Source of the DNA: Bolinopsis microptera
Lineage: Eukaryota > Ctenophora > Tentaculata > Lobata > Bolinopsidae
Direction: 5' to 3'
DNA length: 64,000 bases
Assembly: GCF_026151205.1 (NCBI RefSeq)
Contig: NC_087077.1
Span: forward strand, 11,258,983-11,322,982
This document shows, piece by piece, positions 33,631 through 47,200 of this stretch (position 1 is its first letter; the number at the start of each line of letters is the position of its first letter). Below the pieces are notes generated by a model. That model saw only the letters and a list, made by a program, of their open reading frames with translations. It did no database searches and was not told the origin of the DNA. A program made the position numbers and the translations under genes.

Positions 33631-36600
33631 CTCCAACATTCCTCAACTCACGAGGTCATAATTCCATCATTGACCTCACTATTACCAACCAACTGGGGGC
33701 TGAACTGATCAGTAACTGGCACGTTAGTGATCTTTACTCAAACTCCGATCACAGATATATCATGTTCGACATTACTTCTGGTCCCAAAAAAGAACCAAGA
33801 CAAATACGCCTAGTCAAGAACACTGACTGGGCGAAATTTGACGAGATTCTTTACAACAATAATGATCTCCACAACACCTGCGTTAACACACCACACGACA
33901 TTGATCACAAAGTTAACACCATTAATACTGCTCTCCGAGCGGCCTTCGAGGAGGCATGTCCCATTACTTACATCTCCAGCGCTGTCAGAAAACCACCCTG
34001 GCTAACTCGAGAAGTTGAGGAAGCACAGAGGGGTATAAGACGCAAACTCATCACAGCTCGTCGAATCAAAACTGATGCTTCGTGGCTCGCTCTTAGAGAA
34101 AGCAACAAGCAATACAACAAGATCCTGTCCAACTCCCAGCGCAATGCGTGGCGGAAATTCTGCGCAGACACAGAATCGGTTAAGGAATCTGGAAGGATGA
34201 ACAAGATTCTGAAAACCTGTACTGACACCAATAACAAACTTGAAGCCGTTTATAAACCAAATGGCGAACTCACCAAAAACGCAGAGGAGACACTGGAGGT
34301 CATGACACAAACCCACTTCAAGGAGAGTGTTACTGATCCGCCAGCTCCGCCTCTCTGCCCCTTACCCATCTCCACAGACTTACTAGACAAAATCTACAGC
34401 CCTGAAAGAATCGAAAAGGCTCTCCTATCCTTCGATCCCTTGAAGGCTGCAGGACCTGACACTCTAAAACCTATCATATTCCAGAAAGCCTGGGCTCATA
34501 TCAAAGACATAACAAAAAACATTATGACAAAAAACCATGAAACGCAACACATCCCAACTTTGTGGAGGGACTCTCTTGGAATCTTTCTCCCTAAGCCTGG
34601 AAAAACCGACTACAACAAAGCTAAGTCATTTCGAACGATCACTCTTTCGCCTGTGATGTTAAAGTTGCAGGAGAAAGTGATCTTATGGCATATGCAACAT
34701 GACCTCAACATAGCTAATGATATCAACAAACGACAATTCGGCTTTAAAAAGGGCTGCTCCACAGAAGCGGCACTTCATAAAGTTACTCACACCATTGAGC
34801 GCAGAATAGCCAAGAAAGGATATGTCCTAGGTGTCTTTCTAGATATAGAGGGCGCCTTCGATAATGTCTCGTTCAAGGCTATCTCTGAAGCAGTCAAGGC
34901 TACGAAAGTGGACTTGGCTACAGCACAGTGGATCATCAACATGGTAACCAATCGATTCATCACACTAAATCATAAGGATAAGTCGAGAAGGGTACGGATC
35001 AGGCGAGGTTGCCCCCAAGGAGGCATTCTCTCTCCTTTTCTCTGGAACCTGGTAGTCGACGATCTCCTTTCCTTTACCGCAAAAGACATCCCGGGTTACC
35101 TGCAAGCCTTTGCGGATGATCTGTTGTCTCTAGCGGAAGGGGATGATTTAGACATCATCTGGGACCGAACATGCAAAACTATTAAAACGATAGAAAATTG
35201 GTGCAGAACCAAAGAGCTATCTATTAGCGCCCTTAAAACTCAGATAGTCATGTTTACCTGGAATAGTAAGTGGACTCTAAGACCTATAACAGTTGGCAAC
35301 AACATTATAGGTCTTTCCAAGTCTGCTAAATTTCTAGGAGTGACCTTGGACAGCAAACTCAACTTCAATGAACATATCATCAACACCACCAAAAAAGCCA
35401 CGGCATCCCTCATGCAATGTCGAAGAGCTGTCGGCCCCACATGGGGTATGAGCCCCAAAACATGCAAATGGATGTACACGGCTGTCATCCGTCCAATCCT
35501 ATCCTACTGCTGTAGTATATGGATCAGGGCCACTCAAACGGACTATAACGCGAAGAAACTCAAACGTGTTCAGGCATTGGCACTCAGAATGATGTCTGGT
35601 GCCATGCCAAGCACACCTTTTATCGCATTGAATCACCTCACCGACACTTCTGACATCATACTGTTCCTGCAAGGCGAAGCAGCAAAGGGTGCGGCCAGGC
35701 TACAAGCTTATGGCAGCCTCACTCTTGAAACTATCGCTTTCAGGAAGGGAACTATCAAAAATCATACCACTATCAACAAACAATTCATGGCAGACCTCAT
35801 TATCCCACCTAGAGCAACGAGAGACCTAACAACACCAACCATGATGCTGGGACGGCACTTCACCGTCACAACTCCTGGAGCCGATACCACTGAATATAGA
35901 AATTCACTTCAAAACACCATCGACAACATTACCAGTGAAACGATCACCTGCTACACTGACGGGTCACTCACAGACTCAGGATGCGGGGCTGGCTATATCA
36001 TCACAACTGACAACAATAACACCACCCTTGAAGAAAGATCATTCAAGCTCCCTGATTATTGCACTGTTTACCAAACAGAGCTCACCGCCATCATTGAAGC
36101 TTGCAAATATCTCTCTACCTATACCAACACACATATCATCATATGGTCTGACAGTCTCTCATCTATACAAGCTATCTCTGCGCTTTCAACGCGAAGTAGA
36201 ACTACAAGAGACTGTTACGACTCTCTTAATGCACTCGGATCCAACAACACGCTAGAGATACGATGGCTTGCAGCACACATCGGATTGTGGGGGAACGAAA
36301 AAGCAGATGAGCTGGCCAAGCTTGGTACAACCAGTGAATCCACTTTGAAGTGTCCAATTCCACAATCCTACATCAAGCGTCAAATCGACAACAAAGTCAA
36401 CAGACTGAATCAGGAAACTTGGTTAACTGACGGTCCCAGACACACCAAACTGACACTCGGCCACAAGCATGCCAAAATCATCAAAAACCTCAACACTACA
36501 CTCAGCAAAAACAGACAAGATTACAGAACTGCAGTTCACCTCATCACGGGTCACTGCGGCTTAAACAAACACCTTCACACCATTTGCAAATCAAACACCA

Positions 36601-37046
36601 GTGCTTGTCCTATGTGCGGCGACGGAGAGGAAACTGTCTCACACTTCCTTGGACAGTGTCCAGCTATTGCCCAAATTAGAGGTCAATATTTCCAGGACTA
36701 CTACCTCTCTGTCAATGACATATTCGACAACCAACACATCACCACAATTGTCAATTTCGCAAACCGCACCAAACGCTTAATTGTGCCGGAAGAGCTGGAT
36801 CAGACCGGGGTGACTTAAAGTATTAGCTCATATGCTGTCTCGTCTCGTTTTACTTTTCCAAACCCAGCTGGCATTTAAGCGTATCATTTTGACTCATATA
36901 TCATCTTACACCATCCTCCACCAATCACTCTGATTTCACCGGCAACCTTCCCCAAGGTTGCCACACCCCAGAGGTAGGCAGAGCATCTCAATGCTATCCT
37001 CTCGTGGGCTATCTTGGCCCAGCCTCTCTTAAAAAAAAAAAAAAAA
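33631..37046 (+). mobile_element. Young non-LTR retrotransposon (LINE) with RNase H, 5'-truncated, perfect 14-bp TSD
   Basis: The open frame runs from the insertion edge (codons from 33633) to TAA/TGA at 36818 without interruption, over 1060 codons. It begins in the C-terminal end of an APE-like endonuclease (NSRGHNSIIDLTITN, SDLYSNSDHRYI). RT motifs follow: A (FLDIEGAFDN), B (RGCPQGGILSPFL), and active-site FADD near 35115. RNase H has TDGS at about 35955, then TE, SDS and AAHIGLWGNEKADELA. A C-terminal knuckle CPMCGDGEETVSHFLGQC lies near 36610. A 3' UTR and a 17-A tail end at 37046. ACAGCCTACAGCAA at 33617-33630 and 37047-37060 is the target duplication. The layout fits the I/R1/Jockey-group LINEs that carry RNase H. 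Confidence 0.95.
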
Positions 37047-37060
37047 ACAGCCTACAGCAA

Positions 37061-40000
37061 TTGAACTAAAGTAGTGAGATTATCGCAGTGTGATGGGCCT
37101 TACTTGAAGACTTGCTGGTTGCTTTGTCATCCAGGGACCAGGCATCCAAATTTATAATATAGAGATGATAGAAGCAAAGGAATACAGTGGGTACAGTTTG
37201 TTAAAATGTGGTTAGATATTTAAATTAATAAATTATAACCTTACCTCATTTAAACTATTAATTATATTATATGCATTAACTAGATAATTAAGAACTGATG
37301 AACCAATGAAAAAGTGAACCGGCTGAGGTTCCTTTTAAAATGAAGGAGTAATTATTCATCATTATCTCTCCAAAGTAGTCAAGTAGTAAAGTAGAGCTCA
37401 TCCCTTCCTGATCGAATTAGCAAGTTGGTGCGAGGGAACCAGTTATCATTAACCGGCCCAGATAAAGAGGTACTTAACTTTTGGAAACTACTTCATGGTC
37501 AGGTGACAAGTTCAGGTGGCGACTAGTTACGTAGTTAGTCTCCTAATACTCCTTCTCACTTAGCCATCTGTTTAACAGGGTATGGAGTACTGGAACTTAT
37601 GAAATGTATTGGGAAGAAGATGAGAACTAATGTTAGTTTAAAGTCTTGAAAGTATAGAATTCTCTAGTTGACACTAATTGTTATGTGATCGGTGATCCGA
37701 GAAATCAAGCTGTGTGTGATAAGAATCGGTGCTGGTAAGTTGTACATCAATTCGTTGGCGAGCACTCCCAGACTCCCCTTGTATAAAATTAATAAAGTTG
37801 GTACCCGATTGAACCAAATTTGATGAAGCAAATTTGGTTACGTATATTATGACGTCATGAACTGCCATTATTAGTGGTCTTGAACGAATCAAGTGTGGGT
37901 TTTACAGAAAGAAAGCCGCATGGCCGTGCTAATATTGTAACCAATCGGACGTGATGCCCACCATCTGAGGAATCTCATTTGTCAGCCACTGACTGCAATT
38001 ATCCGGTCATAATTCGAATTATCCAGAATTTAATTAGTTTACAGTTTATTGGCCAGCAGGTGATCCCCAAGATCCCCACGTCCCTAACTGCAGTGTGCCA
38101 CCACTCCAAACTTCAATCCCACAAACCACCTTCTCCACAAATGAAATAAAATATACACCGTTACCATGGTTACCGTGTATATTCTCTCTCGGTTGGGGGT
38201 GACACTTCAGTCGAGTGTTCTAGTCGTAACGTTGGCCTTCTCGCTCTCTTTCTCTCGCTCTCTCTCTGTTCACTGCACTGACTGTGTAATTACTTTTTTA
38301 TTGTCTCAGACATTTTAAAGTGGACATTGGGTATTAAATATAGTCCGGAGTGTTGTAATTATTACCTGGCACTATCTTTTGTGGGTTAAGTGCTTCACTG
38401 GAGTGGTGTCGCTCTAAGGTTTAATTTTAATTATATTCTTTTACAAGTGAAACAGTCAGCTAAACTTGTTTATGTTATATTTGGTATCAATTATTATCAG
38501 TGTTAAATTAACAAAGCTTGTTAGAATTCCACCAATGAACACTGCAAGACCCTTTTTATTGTCTTTTATTCGCTAGTTCACCGCGAGTTACAGTTTGAAT
38601 AGAGCCTTGTTTGGGAACACATCTGATCGTCCTTTTATGCATTTTTTGATTTTTCGAATTCTAAACTGATGCCACATATCAAATAACATAAAAATAGTAA
38701 GAAAAAGCCGATAGAATCGGATCTTAGTAAATATTATATCATAATTAGATCTTGGTGCAGAATTATAGATTTTAGTTCAGAGTTATATTTCTTGCACAGT
38801 AAATTGCGAATTGTTATATAGTAAAGGATGAGTGGTTTGAAGGGTAATATTAGCCTCATTACATGGAGTTGCAGGAGTCGGTAGCTGAAGATCTAACAGT
38901 GAGGTTGTTAGTGTCTTAGTGTTGAACTCTCCTCTTTCCCTTTGTGGGTTCAATTTCCTAATCATCTGCAACTTGATCTAGCTGTTGTGACCGAGCAGTT
39001 AACTCGTGTTTTTAATCGTGCATCTGTTACGGAATGTTGCTGAAATTTTTATTAAAGTGGTTAATTTTATAATTTATGATTCGCCTGAATTCACCCCGTT
39101 GACCCAATGTAAAATAGAGAACGACCTAGGACAAAAACTGTTATTTCTCCATTTTCCATCGTATCATTGGCAATAATTGATGTATTTATCTTACAATGAT
39201 CAATATTGTCGAGCTATCAGCTACTTTTGTGCTATTAATGATCAAGATGGGACGGGACTTATAACTAGTCTCAAGTTATAATTATCTATTTCTATAATAT
39301 TTTAAATGAAAACCTGAATGTACCCTCCTATCTGCAACCCCATTCGCCATAAATCGCACATTTTCACAAGACATTTTAATTTTAACACAAACTCAAAATA
39401 ATAGTTTGCCGTTATTATATTATCTATAGTACCGTTTGAATATAACACTTAGCTGCTGATTGGGCCGTAATCACATGATTAGTTGTAGCTCCCCAGTGAC
39501 CAGGGATCAAACTGTGAGTTAATTATACCTTATTTGGTATTGATAATATGTCTGACAATGAGCACTTACTGCAGTATAATATACCCCCCTGCACTGCAGC
39601 TATTTGTTTTGTTCGACAACGAATAATCGCTTGTTTTTGTCATGATTTGTAATCTGAGCGATGCACCGTTTGGACATGTTATAGACTGTGAGACTGAATT
39701 CAAATGCGCGCATTGTTTGATGACGTAACATATTAAAGCTGTGAAAAATTAGCTCTCGCAGAATTTTATATAAATAAGCGATCCAGGGGTTGCTGATCTA
39801 CATTAGATGGTTACCTGATCTGTTCAAAATGGCAAAATCTATCCACAGTTGAACCTGTTAAAATCTTATGTATTCAGTATTAACTACCCCACACCTGAAG
39901 ATATACCAGGTGTAGCCAGTCCACACCCTGGCTTCATGAAATGAAGGAATTGTTTTAATCCTAAATGAAAAGCTCGAATACCCTTATTTTTCATGTACAA

Positions 40001-41238
40001 GCCTTCAGAAACGTATCACTACCCTCACGAGAAGACTACAAAGCTTTATAAACTGTAGGGTTATTCTACACTGTAGTACCATAACCTGAATTCAGTGCAC
40101 TGAATATTGAAAACTAGTTATTTTGGCTTTGCTGATTTTATTAGCTTCAATATTGGAGCCAGTCGACTAAGCTGTGGTCCTCTAAAATGACATTTTATTG
40201 TGAATTAAACGTTAATTAATGATGGAGCAGACATTACATAAAATCCGGCATTACGTGTTTTGTCATACAATGAGAACTTTATTCGTATTTTTAGAAATGG
40301 CACCCAAAACTTTGATAATTTCATAAATTCTATACATTTCTTTAATAACCACGACAACATCTGACGTTTGAAGTGGGAAAGGGAGAAGATTAAGCCTAAA
40401 AAGGCTTAAAGGGTTATATCATCCCTTATTCGGAAACAGAAAATCATTTTCTAGGTTGAGCTTTTCATTATTCAATACCTATTACTATGTTGCGAATATC
40501 CGAATATCTCGCAGGTAGCTTTCGATTGAGCAGTTTTAATTGATTTTTGTCACAATTTTGTCACGTGCTACATCATACTTTTTTGTCTTTGCATCTCTGC
40601 TCATAATCTCTTTGTGCCTCTGTGAAGTGTGCGTGCAATTGATGTACTACATTTGTGTTCATCTTAGATATGATTCATTTTAAATTTCATCCACCAAGAA
40701 TTCAAATTGGTCTATGATAATAGTCAAAATAACTAAACCGATGTTATTCCCATTTCTGTTGAGAATTCACAGTTGAATTTTAGGAGAAGGTCACCTAGCG
40801 ATCATCCTGACAATGTCTGGTATTGTCCTGTAGTTCTTCCAAGTAGGTGACATGTGCTGTCTGCTGATAAACATTTTTATAAATATCTTTAAATATTTTA
40901 TATTTGTTTGATGCCCAGTAACAAGCAGGATTTGTTGAGACTTTAGATATTTTCGCTATGGCTGATGAAAAACGCGTTGTTCTGCTGTTTATTTTCAGTG
41001 AAACCGATTTTTTTTGTGGCATGTTTAAAGCATGAAAATTCGAACTTTAGCATAAGTTTTAACTAAATTATTTTAATTAATTAATTAAACTTGATTAATG
41101 TTAAAACATTGATCTACATTCTTTCAATAGCATAAATGCAATATACTTGTTCTGTATGATTCAAATTTCAATATCTAGACTAAGTTATCAAATTTTAATA
41201 AAATTTGAACTTGATAATGTCTCGACAATGTCTTGATA
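37061..41238. other. Gene-free sequence upstream of the certain SUN exons
   Basis: AT-rich, with a (CT)n tract at about 38240-38270. No coding exon was recognised. The true 5' UTR or promoter of the SUN gene may be here if the 27.69-kb exon is not used. Confidence 0.45.
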
Positions 41239-44200
41239 ATGTCTCCTCAGAGATCGGAATCCGGTGCTAGAAAGGATCCTACACCCACCCGCAGAGAACC
41301 CTCTGCCAGAAAGGAAGACTCCCTCAGAAGAGAAATATCTACTAGAAAAGTACCATCTGCTGTATCTCACACTAAATACTATCCTCAGTTTGTTACTCCG
41401 TCACCTCCCTGGTAATTCCCAGTTATCAGTAATTACCAGACCATTAACTAATTAGTTAACTAAATATACCTTTATTACAATTCATTTTAATCTTTATATA
41501 TAAGTCTGATCTCCAAGCTAAAGAGCCATGGCAGGGCCAGCAGGCAAAGCCGGACTATAGGTTACTTAAGTTCTAGATGAAGGGTTAGAGTACCCCTCCT
41601 TCTGGACACCCTCGGAGGGGTTAGAGGACCCCTCCTTGTGGACGCCCTCGGAGGGGTTAGAGGACCCCTCCTTGTGGACACCCTCTGAGGGGTTAGAAGA
41701 CCCCTCCTTGTGGACACCCTCGGAGGGGTTAGAGGACCCCTCCGTGTGGGCACCCTTGGAAGATAGTTCTAGAAATAGAAATGCCGTTCAGGGAAAGTGT
41801 GATAGTTTTGTTGGAGACCATGTAAAAGATCCAATTTGAGATGGTCGGGGGATATTAGAGTTCTTTAGATTTCTCTTGATGGCTTGGAAGGTGATGTTAT
41901 CGAAGGCTTCTTTGGTGTCCAGGAAAAGGCTGTGAGAGAGAGAGTTCTATCTTGCTCGTGATTTTGTAAAAAGCGGAGTAGTTCCTTTTGAATATGTGTT
42001 GGTTGTCCGTGGTGAGACCAACATCCGATTCAAAGAACCAAATGATAAGTGTCTCTAGAAGCTTCTGAAGAGTGGAGGTAAGACTGATAATAAGATAGGC
42101 TCTGAGTCTCCGACGTTAGTGTAATCTTCCTTATGGGGTTTAGCGGTAATGACTCCCGTCGCTTGGTGACAATCCATTAATATGTACTTATTTATAAATC
42201 TAAATGTAAGGATAATAGTTAGCAATTTTCATTCTATTATACTATTACCTTGTTACTATTCAATTTTTAACAATTTATAACAGCGAGTCAACCATTTGCA
42301 TTCATACATGATTTAGTGTTAGAGAATCGTCAATACTGCCAGCCGATCGTAATCTCGAATTCAGCAGTTTTGTTTCGGTAGCCTAATCACCGCCACTAAC
42401 GAGCAACGATTTGCTAAATTCAAGGACTGTACCTAGAAGATCCTCGCACAGCACAGTCTTGATTGAGCATTGGCTGATAACCATCACATGACCAGCACAC
42501 TGCCTCCTTATTGGCGGGTTGCCAGAGGTCTTTATGTCACCGGCCAGGGAGACCTGTTGGAAACAGTTGACTTTCGGCAGTTTTATCTTGCTTGTATGAC
42601 AATGCAGTACACACCTGGAAAGAAGGTGTTCAAACGGGACACCTCTCGGAATGTCCTTTATTCGCAGTCCTCCTCGCTGAGTCATCCCCCCACTAAAGGA
42701 GGCTCCCCTTTGATAGTCGAACAAAATATGACCACCTCCCCACCCAAAAAACCTGCTCTTAACCGGCGAAAGAGCAGCACCACTTTCAACGTGGCTATGA
42801 TTGCAAGCAATATGATTAGGGCTCTACGCCCGCCTAGTCTTTCGCTATTAGGGTAAAATAACGCACTGTTCATGTCATACGTGCTAAATGGAAATGTTTA
42901 CAATGCGCATGCTAAATCGATATGTTTACAATGCACGTGCTAAATTGGTGTTTACAATGCCCATTGCACGTGCACACTGCCCGCGCAATCAGTTTAAATG
43001 TGTTTATAACCACGTGATTTTAGTCTTTTGTGACTATGTGATCTTTTCTTGAAACTTCCCTTAATTTCAGTGAGAAACTAACAACACCCGGCCCGAGTAC
43101 AACTAAAACTGCGTCGAGTGATGCTAAATCAGTGAGTAATTTCTCTCTCGAACAATGTATTGAATACCGCAGAATATTGATCATCTTAAAATCTGTTTTC
43201 AATCTGCTGTGTTTACCACTGCTTGATAAAATACCCACAACAAATAATCGATGAAACTGTTTAAATAATTAACTAATTAGCAAATTAACTAATCAACAAA
43301 TTAACCAATCAAATAATTAACTAATTAGCTAATTAGCTAATTAAAATATCAGGAGAAGACGATGAAGTGCCGCTACACAAAGACACTGCTCCTGTTCCTG
43401 GTATTGGGAACGTGTGGTGTGGTGGGTCTCTCTGTCAGGGGTCATGGGAGGGTTTTACAACACGCGGGCGTCATGTCTGCTCTCAGCTATATGGTGAACT
43501 TTTAATTACTTAAATTGTTACTTTTAATAACTTATATTTTTATATTATGATATTGTAAGAAGGTACGTTGTTTAGTCGAATTTTAGTAGACATTCCTTGG
43601 ATACTGGATAGTGCGGGAGAGCCGCGCTGGTTGTTCACCTTATACTTAAATAACACATATCCAATACTTTAATACTATTTAACTAATATCACAGTGTGAC
43701 TTGTTTCACATTATAGGGAGTGGTGGCAGACCCGGAATTACAAGCCAAGATCAGCGACCTCTCCAAACAGATAGAAGATCTCCAGAAGATGGTAACGATG
43801 CTGATACCACAGCAGCAGGAGAAGATAGATCTACTGGAACAGAAACAGGATGAGCAGCGACAGGTTTAAACTTTTGTGCGCGGCTCACCAGACACAGTAG
43901 TCCTGATGTATCTTTATATCAGTCACTAGAAAGGTGTAGATACCATTAGCTCTTGGTTTGGACTTCAGTCTCCGAAAACATATTATGCCACGACGCTGCA
44001 ACTTTATTTTAAAACGTTGTTGTTTACTATTTGTGAATATAATATATTTCGATAATTCGTCATGCCGAATACTGACATTTCCAATTAAGTTATTGCTTCA
44101 GAAGCAGCTTGAACAAGAACAAAGAGATAACGAGCAGCAAGAAGCAGAGAAGAGACGAAAAGAGGAAGAAGTGAGAAGGCTCGAGGAAGAAAAGAAGAGA

Positions 44201-47200
44201 GAAGAAGAGATACAGAGGGCGCTAGAATTGGAGAAGATACAACAGTTGGAAATGCAAAAGAAGCAGCTAGAGCTGGAGATAAAAATCAAGCAGGTATGAT
44301 TAATTATTTTATTGTACTAGTACTGCACACATCATAGTAAACAACTTTTTAAAGATGTTATTCTGATATGACACAAAAATACAGGTTCCATAATGTCATT
44401 AAAATGTATTTAAATATATAATATAACAATTCGGCTGGAATCTCTCTCAAAAGCTCAAAGCTCTAATAATCTGAGCGATCGGTATCGTAATTATTTTCAT
44501 AGTTCATAGAATAATCGACACTAATTCATGTTCCGATCATAAACATATTTATATTACAAAATATTCTAGAACATCTAACATCACATCAACCTATTATCGA
44601 TGTTGGATTCTGTCCACGGTAACCCGTAACCTGGCAGACTATCATTGCCTAGTTTTTGTATGACTAGCATAGCAGTTAAAAAATTGACTAAAGCAAATGT
44701 ACATCAGAAAACCAATTCCATTACTACTTTAAACCAGTTTGACCTTTATAAGTCTATTCATGGCTTTGTATGGGTGGCCAATGATTAATTATTCCCTCTG
44801 ATTATGTAATAATAATAAAAGCTTGAGTCAGATATCTAAGTATAAAAAGTTGTCCAAACACTTTAAATCTATAATCACACAAAAGTCTGCTCGATATACG
44901 TACTGATGATGGCTCTATTCTCAGGAGGAAGAAAAGCGAAAGCAGTGGCGGGAAGAAGTGAAGCGGAGAGAAGAAGAGAAGACTAAACGGGATGAAGAAG
45001 AAGCACGAATGAATGCAGAAGAAGAGGAGAGGAAGAAAGAAGAAAAAGAAGCAGCAGAGATAGAAACAGCTGAACAAGCAGCACCAGAGACGGAGTCGGG
45101 GAATGTTTGTAGTGTTGAAAATGATGACGTATGTCAGGCTGAGACACTGAGTTCTGTTATTGAGGACACTGTGGAAGATTCCATCGCTGTAGCTAAGGCT
45201 AAGGTCAGGATTTTCGAATTTTGAAATAATGAAAAGCATTTTTTACCCGTGTTATTATTGGTAGAGGCATTTTGAATGCTCTGTAAAATTCTGCGATATT
45301 TCACACGATATTTCACACGGTTACAGTTTTTGGGACGATACAGGAACGAAAGCTTCGAATAGCTAGTGTAGTAACTAAGTTAAAATTTTACTTTCGCCAT
45401 TGTCAAAAGTTATTTCCAGGAAGAGTGGGATGAGTTGATCCGGGAATTGGAGGAGGAAAAAGTCAGACTTAAAGCTGAAATAAATAGTTGGGAAGATTAC
45501 AGGGAGAATGAGGTTAAACTTTCCCAGCAACGGAGTAGCGAGGTTCTGCAACGTCTGGTAAGTAGTAGCTATGTTACTCTGAACGCCTGTAAATATCTGA
45601 AAATATCACAGCCAGAAATAGTAACTTTTTCTGGCTATCCTATTTTCAAGTATTTTCAGTAATCTGGCTCAAACAGAGATCAGATCTTGTCATTCAATCA
45701 TCGACAATTTATTGACGTTGTGATCCACGGAATTCAAATGATTAACTTATAACGTTGTGTATTAAGTAAGAATGTATAAATTAATTTTATATATATAAAC
45801 TAAATTTATATTTCAGTAAAATCTTAATTTACCGCGCCTGTTTGCTTCCACCAAAGTCCTCAGTGAATCGGGGTTTTACTGTGCTAGGGACAACAGTGTT
45901 AAGAAAACTTCCTGTGATGCCAACAGTTTTCAACTTTAAGAACAATAGCTTTCCATAATTGGAAGATAGTTGCTGTAGATTTCTTGATACATTTTTTCGA
46001 TATTGCTCCTTTATTTTTTATATGACGAGTGCAGAGTAAGACATCGTTTTCTCGAAAAATTCAAGGCAGACTCTTTTATTTGAAATTTGAAAGTCACTAA
46101 GAATACGATTTAAAACCTTCTAATCGCTTACATTACGCAGATCTTGACAAAACCGCCAAGTTCATCTCTAATAATACCTTATATCATCTGTCCGAGGCTT
46201 GAAGTTGAATCGGTCACAGTTTGTATTCAGTACAAGACATGTCCATACTGTGAACTTCATATTATATGATTGGTACTGTCCTCTGTTTTTATTTGAACTG
46301 TATTGTGTTCCCAATCTTTACACAGGGAATGTGTTATGTGTTACAACAGTTACATAATACCAGTTGTATCTCAGCCGTCTGCTATACATCTGAATGTTTT
46401 GTAGCCGTGGGGAGTGGGCCTTTGTACATATCAATATATCTGATCCATTCTACCTTCTACAACTTGTGTCATTGTTTACCCCTCATTTACTTTTAACACA
46501 TACTTCTTACCATATGTTATATCATCGGTAGATCAATTATTGAGCGGTAGAGTGATGGAACTTTTCAGTAACCTTTCCGATCCATATTTCCATATTTCAA
46601 CCGGTTTAAATTTAATGGTTATACTTCTCCGGTGGTAATGAGTTGTCCATTATTAATTAGTTCTTCGTGATCTGGCAGCCGAAAATTAGAGCACGTAATC
46701 AATGCTCTTAATTAGCCAGTTTTTAATTGTTACTCATTTTGAATAATAATTGCTCTTATCTTTATATTGTGATTATCCGTTTTAATAAACGGAGTTTATC
46801 ACGAGGTGGAGGTTGTGCAATTTTTTTCCTACTCTTGCCGAAGGCAAAGTACGTGGAATTGATTAACCAATCAGATTGCAGCACCGACCAATGCAATCCC
46901 AGTAACGCTTTCCGGTGTCAAATTTTGGCATTGTAAAAACTAACTTTTGACACTTCCCCGCTATAATTATTAATTACATATGCTAATTTATCGGCAAGTT
47001 GGTTTAAATGAAACTCAATCTCTCCATCACAATTGCAGCTAAAAACTGTAACTCAAACTGTTGCAAATTTCTGAATTCGATCTTTGTGATACGGTTAGGA
47101 ATTGTAGAGATCTGAAATAGTGGTCTAAGCCTAATGAGGCCACCTGTTATTGTCTGGTGGTATATACATTATACATCTTAACTCATTACCCGCCCTACCA

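Noticed and set aside
41562-41839. Overlapping ORFs on both strands encoding repetitive TRRGPLTPP-like and PSEGLEDPSLWT-like peptides
   Set aside because: They are translations of a 36-bp minisatellite in an intron; the open frames follow from a unit length divisible by three.
44802-45239. Minus-strand Phe/Leu/Ser-rich 145-codon ORF
   Set aside because: It is the antisense shadow of the Glu/Lys-rich SUN coiled-coil exon.
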